Source of the DNA: Cristatella mucedo
Taxonomy: Eukaryota > Bryozoa > Phylactolaemata > Cristatellidae
Reading direction: 5' to 3'
Assembly: GCA_009760855.2 (NCBI GenBank)
Contig: WPIO01000001.1
Span: 19,993,501 to 20,017,500, forward strand
Length of the DNA stretch: 24,000 bases
In this document: positions 11,149 to 19,110 of the stretch, in pieces
How the letters are laid out: each line of letters opens with the position of its first letter
Numbering within the stretch: position 1 is the stretch's first letter
Position numbers and translations under genes: made by a program
The notes under the pieces: model-generated
The model's database searches: none
What the model saw: only the letters and a program-made list of their open reading frames with translations
Told to the model about the DNA's origin: nothing

Positions 11149-11177
11149 GTCTTAGGTCCGTATTTTATCGCATTCAG

Positions 11178-12542
11178 CTCAAATGCTGTGGCTGGAGCGG
11201 CTACGTGGACTTCACCATCGGCACGTCGGCGAGCAAGTCGGGCTACTCGATTCCCGAGCCGTGCTGCCGGTCGGGCGAGCAGCACGAGCAGTGTGACTCG
11301 GAGGCGAGGGCACAGGTGAGCGTGCCCAAGGCTCTCGTCGCAGTCGGATGCAAGGAGGTCGTCCAGTCGGCCGTGGACCCGCTGGTGCGCAGCTTCTACT
11401 ACTCGTCGATCGCCATGAGCTGCCTGGAGACGGCCGCGCTCGTAGCGACCGTCTGCAAATCCATGTCGCTCGGGCGCGAGGACGACGACGGCGGCGGCGG
11501 CTGCAGCGGCGGCGGTGGCTACAGCGGCGGCGACGATGACGAAGACGTCGCCGCGTCGCACTCGAGCTCGGGCTCGTCTCGCGCGCCGCGACTCTCCGCA
11601 GACGCCGCCGGGTCAGAGGCGGACGCTTCCGTCGTGAAGAAGGGCCGGAGCGACGGGGCCGCCGCGCGCCGCGACGCCGCCTCTCGCCGCGACGCCGCCT
11701 CCCGCCGCGAAACCACCTCCCGTCGCGACACCGCCTCGCTCTGTGACACCGCCTCTCGTCGCGACGCCGGCTCACGCCGCGACGCCGGCTCTCGTCGCGA
11801 CGCCGGCTCTCGTCGCGACGCCGGCTCTCGCCGCGACGCCGGCTCTCGTCGCGACGCCGGCTCTCGCCGCGACGCCGCCTCGCGCTGCGACATCAAATCG
11901 CGCTGCGAGACAACAGCTTACGGTGCCGCAAAGGTGACACGAAACAACCGGACTGCCTCCCGCAAAGATGCCGCGTCGCGCCGACCATCGCAAGCTAACA
12001 CATCCGGATGGCCGCTCGGTGGCGACGGCGGCGAAGCTGGTGCTGACGGGGGCGGCAGCTGGGTCGACGGCTGCGACAACGGGGGCGACGACGGCGGCTA
12101 TGACGGCGGCGATGATGGCGTTTACGACGGCGGCGATGACGGCAGTGACGACGTAGGTGACAGCGGAGACCTCGACGACAGTGAAGACGACGGCGACGAC
12201 TCAACCGCCGGTTGCGCTTCCGAGTCCGGCGAAACTCTTGCGTCGCGCAAATCGAAAGTCGATGGAGCGAAAGGTGAATCCGACGGCAAGCGGAAGAAGG
12301 GCTTGAAAGACGACTTCATCACGTCCTGGCTACTCGCCTCGGCGTCCGAATCGAGATCGGCATTGCGGCGCTCCAAGTCCAAAGCGACGAAAACAAAGAA
12401 GAAAGAGGAAAAGGACGGGAAGAAAAAGAAGAAGGACAATGATAGAAAGGATGCGAAGAAGAAGATGAAAAAGGATAAGGGGAAAAAAGAGAAAAAGGAG
12501 AGGACGAAAAAGAAGAAGGACAAGCAGAAAGGGAAGAAGTAG
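11178..12542 (+). CDS. Tetraspanin 1, last exon, with giant low-complexity cytoplasmic tail
   Basis: Acceptor ATCGCATTCAG, then 454 codons to TAG. Residues 1-97 are the end of a tetraspanin: CCG (3-5), PEPCC (26-30), C39, VGC (56-58), then a hydrophobic fourth membrane helix at about 72-96 (SSIAMSCLETAALVATVC). The six loop cysteines and their order are those of the family, whose members scaffold membrane proteins in microdomains. The remaining 357 or so residues are unlike typical short tetraspanin tails. There is an acidic/Gly/Ser start, a 14-unit hexapeptide array of the type RRDAGS (164-247), a Gly/Asp-rich block (about 273-343), the segment FITSWLLASASESRS, and a Lys-rich end (about 399-454). 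The frame is continuous and GC-rich, while the flanks are AT-rich. Exons for membrane helices 1-3 were not found. The stop is followed by 52 further open codons. Tetraspanin identity is firm. What the tail does is unknown. Confidence 0.85.
   Translation, partial: LKCCGWSGYVDFTIGTSASKSGYSIPEPCCRSGEQHEQCDSEARAQVSVPKALVAVGCKEVVQSAVDPLVRSFYYSSIAMSCLETAALVATVCKSMSLGREDDDGGGGCSGGGGYSGGDDDEDVAASHSSSGSSRAPRLSADAAGSEADASVVKKGRSDGAAARRDAASRRDAASRRETTSRRDTASLCDTASRRDAGSRRDAGSRRDAGSRRDAGSRRDAGSRRDAGSRRDAASRCDIKSRCETTAYGAAKVTRNNRTASRKDAASRRPSQANTSGWPLGGDGGEAGADGGGSWVDGCDNGGDDGGYDGGDDGVYDGGDDGSDDVGDSGDLDDSEDDGDDSTAGCASESGETLASRKSKVDGAKGESDGKRKKGLKDDFITSWLLASASESRSALRRSKSKATKTKKKEEKDGKKKKKDNDRKDAKKKMKKDKGKKEKKERTKKKKDKQKGKK
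11667..11918 (+). repeat. 18-bp coding tandem repeat, 14 units (RRDxxS)
   Basis: Fourteen 18-bp units lie inside the tetraspanin 1 tail. In order they are RRDAAS twice, RRETTS, RRDTAS, LCDTAS, RRDAGS six times, RRDAAS, RCDIKS and RCETTA. The central six are nearly identical at DNA level and differ mainly by CGT/CGC. The unit contains GTCGCGAC and is close to self-complementary, so the minus strand encodes a look-alike RREPAS array. Confidence 0.95.
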
Positions 12543-13376
12543 AAGACGACAAATGGCGAAGACGTTTCCGGTGAAGCCGACGCCGCCGCAGCAGCAGCGA
12601 ACGGTGAGCACCATGCCGCCCTCGCTTGCCAGCAGGCGGCTGCCGAAGTGCGAGTCGCGCTCGTGCGCGCACGAGCAGGTGGAAATCGTGACAGCGGATA
12701 AGTTGCGGCCGCTCGAGTCCATTCGATCGAGTCACGCGATTGCGCCACCCGATGGAGGAGCGTCGGAATCCGCCAAGTCCAGCGCCGCCGCCGCCGCCGG
12801 TCGTTTGTAGAAGCAGACAGATCTACTCGCCGGAGTGGCTAGTGCGGCGCCCGAGCGCATGCACAGCTGTGGAAATCGAGCTGGCCCCCTGGCCTCGGCG
12901 TCCGGCCACGCGAGCGTTGGCCGGACGAGACGCGCCGTTGGCGGCCCAAGTGGCGTTGGTGTGTTCCCCGGCATTCGGGTTAGCCAGTGAGTGAACGTGG
13001 AGCGATCGGCGCGTGGATTTGCTTTCGCCAGTGCGAGGCGCAGGCGTCAGTGGAGAGAGATATTTTTGGACACAAAGCCATCGAGGATGTCGCATCAGCC
13101 ACCTTTGGCCAATAATACAGCCGACGATACCACTCTTTTTTTATTACTGAGCGATTTTTTAGCTCTTGAATTTGTTTTGTAACATCAATCATCATTCAGT
13201 AAATTCAATGCAAATGCCTCTTGCGTTAAATCCCTACTTCAATTAGATCACACTGGCTTGCTTGGCCTACCACCAGGTTTTGCATTCAACGAGTCGGACT
13301 GCTATTAAGAAAATCTTCCAAGAGGCAATCTCCTCCTCCATCTTTTTTGCTGTTGCTATCAGGGAAAAAGAATAAA
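12543..13376 (+). other. Probable 3' region of tetraspanin 1, with AATAAA at 13371
   Basis: GC-rich until about 13080, with (GCC)n and (CAG)n runs (12582-12600, 12783-12800), then AT-rich. In-frame codons continue for 52 residues past the TAG (stop at 12699-12701). Other frames are open at 12553-12810 and 12740-12994, but neither has recognisable domains. The first canonical polyadenylation signal downstream is AATAAA at 13371-13376. A GGTGAGC donor-like site at 12602-12608 could allow an alternative tail. Confidence 0.45.
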
Positions 13377-13964
13377 GACAGTGACTTTGTGGAATCTGTA
13401 GATATCAATGAACGTTTGCGTTCAGTACGGCATGGAATATATTACATTGCCAATAAGCTTTCATTTCTTTTAACTTTCCAGCACAACTCGAACTCCCTAG
13501 CACAATAGTTTATATATATAAAACCTCGGCTTTTATTTTGATGCAGACGATGCACTCAGGTCTATCCGCGTATCAATTATTTCTTACCTTCAGATACAAG
13601 GGAATCTTTTAACTTTTTTTGCAGCATGCTATTCTGAAGTTCGCCCTGTATTGGCAGCTATATATCTTCAATCGAATGACGATATAAAGTTAAAAAGAAT
13701 ACAAATTAGTCGATTGCCTCATTTATAAGGCTGTAGATGAACCTTAATAACTATTACTAAAGCAACACTCGAAATTAAGACATGGGTCTTAAAAAGCGAA
13801 ATAATGAGCCTTGGGCTAAGAGCCAGGTAATGTGGATCTGCTTGTCCAAATATATATAACCCGCCGCTAAATTCCATATTTGAGTTATGTAACTCTCTCT
13901 CTCTCCATGCAATCTTTCTGTTTGAGAATTTAAATAGACACATCTGGTATTCAACTTGGAAGCT
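13377..13964. other. Unassigned AT-rich stretch
   Basis: No gene recognised. A short CT run lies near 13890-13907, and TATATATA occurs at 13511-13519 and near 13850. Confidence 0.5.
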
Positions 13965-14110
13965 AGGCTCGACTATCGTGAATTACACAAGTAAACGACA
14001 CCGTAAAACGGTAAACGGCACACTTCTAACAGATCTCCACTGGCTCCCTGTCAGGAAAAACATGAACTTCAATGTACTTTAACTCAATCTTGTCCCTTCT
14101 ACCACTCACT
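13965..14110 (+). mobile_element. LINE family B fragment (reverse transcriptase C-terminal region)
   Basis: A short relic. EARLDYREL followed by TLLTDLHWLPVRKNMNFNVL matches AARLVCREL...TPLLTDLHWLPVKQRIDFKVL of the better copy at 15621-16370. The rest of the element is absent or decayed beyond recognition. Confidence 0.7.
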
Positions 14111-15389
14111 CCTCCGAAGCTGGTCTTGTAACTATGCCTTCAACTAACCTTAAATCCTTAGAGACGTGCCAAGTATCTTGCAATGTATATGTATTTGATT
14201 GATAAACAATTGTCGTATTTTTATTATTTCTAAAATCATAAAATCTGCTATTGGTAGTGGTCAGGGACTCTATTCGATGCTATACTCATGCGGATCGAGG
14301 GCAGTGCAGAAAACTCTTTGAAAATGTTGTAAGGCTGGCTAGTATTATTCTTAATTGTATTATGCTCGCCGGGATTAAGGAATTATTTAACGGTTATAGA
14401 TCACACCGAAAATACTATACAGCAGTTAAGAACCTTGCTGTATCAATATTCAGTAATTAATTTGTCAGCTCCCTACTGTTAACAATGAGACACTAGCTCC
14501 CTGTGTAATTTTGAGCATATCGTTAAGCAAATGGACTTCTTCATCCAGCAATGAAAATATTGATTTATGTCGGAATCTGTTATCATAGCGATATTCATGT
14601 GTATTTTTGTTGTTACTAACAAACACCTCGTTCATTAATGCATCGGCTCCACTAGATATGGTCAGAAACTATTGCTTCTAGCACTGTTACATCTGATTTG
14701 CCTTCGCTAAACTGAAGTGGATTGAGGCAGTAAACTCAGCATTTCCAGCCCATTTGCATGAGACTGAATATGTCAATGCATTAAAATATCGTTTGTACAC
14801 TTGACTCGTAGTTCAGTTTCATATTCAGTGGACATTTCAACTAAAATCTGTTCGCTGTTTCCAGCAAATGCAGCGATTGAAGCCTTTGATTGCTGCATTT
14901 GCTCGGCTTTTGCCGTGTGCGGATGGAAAAATAAAACGCTTTCAAAGCTTCGAGAAACTTTCAGAGTTACTCAATCTGAAGTGCTGATAGTGGCAGTTAA
15001 TTTATGTTGGACTTTTAATTGTTTCTGGCGGACTGTAATGGATTGTTATATTGACCACGATCATTGATGTCGATTGTAGCATAGTGTATAATAATGCGTT
15101 TGTATATTATTAGAAAATTTAGTGAATTTATTAAGGCAAAGCGCTTTGTGATAGCAGTAAAAAATGAGGCATTGAGTATCTTGTTTTATATTGATTTTTC
15201 TTTGGGATTGCTACCTGAGACTCTTAAAACCAATTTTACTGTAAGCTGTAATGCCCATGACCACTAAGCAGGGCATATGAACATGAATAATTTTAAAAGG
15301 ATTCCTTTGTATATCGACACCAGATAACTAAATATCTTTCTAGACACTTTAAATATGGGATAAATGAAAAATTATCAGACCATTAGTAG
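14111..15389. other. Unassigned AT-rich stretch
   Basis: Two plus-strand frames (14251-14460 and 14801-15067) are open, but they have no known motif and no start or splice support. I do not call them genes. Confidence 0.5.
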
Positions 15390-15620
15390 TAAACCTTGGA
15401 ACAATCAAGTTTGGCTACTTTCAGCTACATGACATTTCTAAAATTCGGGCTTGTTTAGATAAGAATACTACATCTAAGTTGGTCCATGGACTTGTGACAT
15501 CCGTCGTGACTTCTGTAACTCACTGCTTGCTGGCCTACCGGCATGTACGATAAGACGCTTACAGCTGGTGAAAGACTCCATAGCTAGGCTTGTCTATCGT
15601 GAGCGTCGCAGTTGCCAGGT
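15390..15620 (+). mobile_element. LINE family B, plus-strand copy, left part (interrupted)
   Basis: Reads LHDISKIRACLDKNTTSKLV, then (with one frame correction) TSRRDFCNSLLAGLPACTIR and RLQLV...ARLVYRERRSCQ. It is cut at 15620 by a minus-strand copy of the same family and continues at 16371. The 5' edge near 15390 is where similarity fades. Confidence 0.82.
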
Positions 15621-16370
15621 AATAATAATAATAATAATAATGCACTTGATAAATCGCCCTCAAAGAACTCAATTTATTTCTAGGCGCTTTACGTTTTCTG
15701 CAAAAGGAAACGCGATTGAATGGTGAGTAATATAATGCTTGATAAATAAAAGAATAACATGGTTAGGGGTGATACGGACAGGGTCAGCATGCAAATGTGG
15801 TTAGTGGGAGCGTGAACAGTGTCAGCACGCATAAGCACATGAAGGACGAATCACAGGGACCCACTAAATGCTGTCCTAAATAGGTGTGTTTTTAGGTTCC
15901 TTTTAAATGTGGTCAGGTCAGGGGATGTTCTGACGCAGGTCGGGAGGGAGTTCCAGGCTTTGGGAGCATATGAACTAAATGCACGGTCTCCAAAAGATTT
16001 AAGGTTTGTACGAGGTATTTCTAGACTGTTGGATTCCGAAAAGCGGGTGGTACGATGCTTGGCCCGGTGGGTGAGTAGATCTGAGAGATAGGCTGGAACC
16101 AAAGAATGAGGTGACCTAAAAGGGAGCGACAAAACCTTGAAGTCAATCCGTTGCTTGACTGGTAGCCAGTGCAGATCGGTGAGAAGTGGTGTGATGTGGC
16201 AACTGCGAAGCTCACGACAGACAAGCCTAGCTGCGTAGTTTTGCACCAGCTGTAATCGCCTGATTGCACATGCCGGTAGGTCAGGAAGCACTGAGTTACA
16301 GAAGTCAAGACGGGATGTCATAAATGCATGGACCAACTTAGACGTGGTATCCTTATCTAAACAAGCAGCT
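15621..16370 (-). mobile_element. LINE family B, minus-strand copy nested in a plus-strand copy
   Basis: The best-preserved family B copy: a minus-strand frame at 15851-16336 is uninterrupted over 161 residues, with VHAFMTSRLDFCNS, LPACAIRRLQLVQNYAARL, ITPLLTDLHWLPVKQRIDFK, AYLSDLL, FGDRAFSSYAPKAWNSLP and the ORF end AFSGSL. A 3' UTR and an (ATT)n tail follow at 15621-15640. It is 5'-truncated at CTAGCTGCTTGTTTAGATAA near 16370. AGGT flanks both ends (15617-15620 and 16371-16374), consistent with a short target-site duplication. The intact partial frame and clean tail suggest it is younger than its host copy. It cannot move by itself, since the catalytic part is missing. Confidence 0.88.
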
Positions 16371-16735
16371 AGGTGACCTCCACTTGCTGCCAGTCGAGCA
16401 AGGGATCGACTTCAAGTTTTTGTCGCTCACTTTTAGGTCACTTTATTCTTTGGCTCTAGCCTGCCTATCAGATCTAATCCCCCGCCAGGCCAAGCTTCGT
16501 ACCACCCGCTTTTCGGAAACTGACTGTTTACTCATACCTCGTAGAAACCTCAAATCCTTTGGAGACCGTGAATTTAGTTCGTATGCTCCCAAAAGCCTGA
16601 AACTCGCTCCCGACCTGTGTTAAAACATTCCCCGACTTGACCACATTTAAAAAGAAACTAAAAGCGTACCTATTTATGACAGCATTTAGTGTGTACCCGT
16701 GATTCGTCTTTTATGTGCTTATTGGTGCTGCATTG
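16371..16735 (+). mobile_element. LINE family B, plus-strand copy, right part
   Basis: Continues the interrupted host copy: DLHLLPVEQGIDFKFLSLTF, LACLSDLI, FSETDCLLIPRRNLKSFGD, REFSSYAPKSL, then AFSGSL-like codons and TGATTCGTC. The 3' UTR stops matching near 16735, so the 3' tail has been deleted. Several stops are present after FSSYAPK. Confidence 0.8.
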
Positions 16736-17505
16736 AATTGAGGAAGAGTCTACTTAGCTTGCTATTGAGGGCCATAAGTACAGATGAGATGCTGCCACAT
16801 CCAGAATGAACTTTCTGATCTGGTCTATGACTGAGTGTAATTTTCACGCAGAATCGGAGCTACTTGAATCCAGGTTTTTGTGGATTATGGTAAGATTTAC
16901 AGAGGATAGTGATTTTGGAGCGGGCCACCGTGGCTTATAGCCCGAGATTTCGCTCTAGCTAAATGATGATGCGAAATTATATGTATGTATAGAAACAGAC
17001 AGCTGTCAAATATGGGATCAAAACTGGAGCTTTGCTTAGCCAATTAATAGATAATTGTGGTCGATTTATAGTGGAATAGTCTGAATTAGGGTTTCGCATG
17101 AACTAGAACGCCAAAGTGCTATTAGTGATTGCAGTGAAAACAAAGCACAGTTCAATGTCTAATCAAAATTGACGTTCACTAGTCTTATCTATTACCTACA
17201 TTCTTCGGATTGTAACCGTTTGTTGTAGTTTCCCCGGACAATTGCACCCGCTTCCCGTGTGCATTATCAAGAACAAGCCAACACTCAAGGCTCAAAACCA
17301 AGGCTCAAAACTGTATTGATGCTCTTTAAACAGAGCATAGTTTCATTTGCAATCGAATTTAAAGCATCACTTATCAAATATCTGAGCAGTTCGAGGTGAT
17401 TAACAGTGAATTAGAGCATTGACTGGGGACATTTTCCTGAATTGCACTGCACCACTCAAAAATTTCATTCTCCACTGTGTGGAATTTTGTGAGAATGTAT
17501 TAAGA
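16736..17505. other. Unassigned stretch
   Basis: AT-rich without a supportable gene. One GATTGCAGTG word (17127-17136) matches the 32-bp tandem repeat further on. Confidence 0.5.
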
Positions 17506-17690
17506 GAGCCGTGGCGGCTCACAAGGTAAGACGGTTGCTTTTTACGACTCTCGGCCCCGAGGTCGTGGGTTCGAATCCTGTGGTGGGCGATTCTTTATTG
17601 CGGCTGAAAGCGGTGGTGATAGCCGTAAAGGCTCTTCTGTCACTATACAAAAGAGGCTGTTAAATCAGCTAGCATTTATTTATTTCTTTA
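17506..17690 (+). mobile_element. tRNA-derived SINE
   Basis: The head GAGCCGTGGCGGCTCACAAG has the form of a degenerate tRNA A box. At 17568-17578 the B box GGTTCGAATCC is perfect. Together they form an internal RNA polymerase III promoter with about tRNA spacing. The body beyond (TGTGGTGGGCGATTCTTTATT onward) is unrelated to tRNA, and the element ends in an AT-rich ATTTATTTATTTC tail. A real tRNA gene is unlikely, since the acceptor and D stems do not fold well by eye and the sequence continues into a tail. Confidence 0.75.
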
Positions 17691-17950
17691 AACATATTAT
17701 AGTTCATCATTCAATCAAAATGCTCCTCGAATACTATTTCTGGTCGTTTTCAGGCACATTGTAGTGGATGGCATTGGCTTGGGTCATTAGCCCATGTCAT
17801 TGAATCGATTGGAGTGCATCGAGGGAGAATTGATGTATGCAATCGCAAAAAATTGCCATTAAGTTGACCAGTAGCGTAGTTTAACATGCGATTATAGTTG
17901 TTGGCGATAAGGTGCAGCACAGTTATTGTGTATTTATAGTTTTGAAAGCT
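17691..17950. other. Unassigned AT-rich stretch before tandem repeat
   Basis: No gene. Contains variants of the repeat word (TTGTAGTGGATGG near 17759, GATTGGAGTGC near 17808). Confidence 0.4.
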
Positions 17951-18095
17951 GATTGCAGTGGATTTTTGAATGACTTTTATGGATTGCAGTATATTTTTTC
18001 GATGACTTTGACGGATTGCAGTGGATTTTTTTGATTAATTTTATGGATTGCAATGGATTGTTTTGAATAAATTTTATGGATTGCAATGAATATTG
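17951..18095. repeat. 32-bp tandem repeat, about five units
   Basis: Units beginning GATTGCAGTG/GATTGCAATG start at 17951, 17982, 18014, 18046 and 18079, with spacings of 31, 32, 32 and 33 bp. Each continues as (G)GATTTTTTTGA then GA(C/T)TTTTAT or similar. The minus-strand frame across it is just the repeat translated. Confidence 0.9.
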
Positions 18096-18799
18096 GCAGT
18101 AGCCAGTGACTTTCAACACATCTGTATGAGAACACAGTTATGAGCAATGGCTTTAAATCTTTTTAATACTTTCGAATAGCAATACTCTATAATATAACCT
18201 CTGAAACGGACTTTGGCCGCGTCGATGAATAGTTGAGTTTCGCATGACTACAGTTTCTTGCATCAATTCTCTGCACACCAGAGATGCGCAGACTCCAGCT
18301 TACTCTTCAAAGACATCTATCCCAGCTGGGGCACAGATGCCTGTATCACAGTTTCTGAACCGTTGATGGCTTTTTTGAGTGATTTAAGATTTAGCTTTTT
18401 GTTTTTTCTTGGTCAAGCCATGGCGGGAGCTAAAAACGTGAGATTAGGACATCGCGCAAAGTCGTGAAAAACTGCCTATGTTACTATCATAAAGATTCCT
18501 TGGGACAGGCAAGTCTACTGTTGTATGTATGCATAAGGCTGCACTCACCCAATAACAAAATGTTTGGAAGTTATACTTCAAATATAATAATAGTAATAAC
18601 AGCAATGAAACATTTGTATCGCACCCAAGGTGAAACAAATCTTGTTCTAGGGTAATCAAAATGCACTGAGAAAGAAGCGAGTTGATTTGCTAGTTATAGC
18701 ATGCACAACTTCAGCGGGCACAGCACACAGAGACACATTCACCGCGAAGGAGAAAAAGGGGTGATGAACAGGCTGCTTGTTAGCTTTATTTGAAGTTCT
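18096..18799. other. Unassigned stretch
   Basis: Small open frames on both strands (18258-18467 and 18444-18659) lack motifs. The words GTTGATGGCTTTTTTGAG near 18362 and GTTTGATGGCCTTTTTGTCA near 22934 are alike, so part of this may be a dispersed repeat. Confidence 0.4.
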
Positions 18800-19110
18800 A
18801 AATCGAAAGGTTACGGGATGTCAGAACATGGATTGTGATTCAAGGCTTGGGAGCACACGAACTGAAGGCGTGGTCTCCAAATCGTATGAAGTTCAACAGA
18901 GGCACATAAAAAATGCCAACTAGTCAGAAGAGTGAGTAGTGTTGTGGAAGGCCATATATACAGAAGCATTTCACTTTGGTTGGCCGGAGTAAGAGAATGT
19001 AGGGAAATAGAGAGAGTGACAGAACCGTGAAGTCATCTGATACCCAAGTTGGTGATAGTGAGCCAGTATATAATAGCTAGAATTGGTATATTTTGGCATC
19101 AGCTACTTTC
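18800..19110 (-). mobile_element. LINE family B fragment, minus strand, strongly decayed
   Basis: Nucleotide similarity to the antisense of the copy at 15621-16370: GGCTTGGGAGCACACGAACT matches GGCTTTGGGAGCATATGAACT. GGTCTCCAAA, a GTGAGTAG word and GTGACAGAACCGTGAAGTCA (versus GCGACAAAACCTTGAAGTCA) follow in order. The coding frame is lost. Confidence 0.65.

Noticed and set aside
11311-11321. Strong donor-like CACAG|GTGAGC inside the tetraspanin 1 exon
   Set aside because: Using it would remove VGC and TM4, which read on intact and match tetraspanin 2. A minor isoform cannot be excluded.
11212-12748. Long minus-strand Arg-rich and Ser/Phe-rich frames
   Set aside because: They are shadows of the GC-rich, repeat-bearing tetraspanin 1 exon. 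They have no motifs of their own, and the plus frame has clear family cysteines and a membrane helix.
17506-17590. tRNA gene
   Set aside because: The B box is perfect, but the stems fold poorly and the transcript unit continues into a non-tRNA body with an AT tail, as in a SINE.
17951-18095. CRISPR-like array
   Set aside because: The units abut without unique spacers and diverge from each other. It is a plain tandem repeat in animal DNA.
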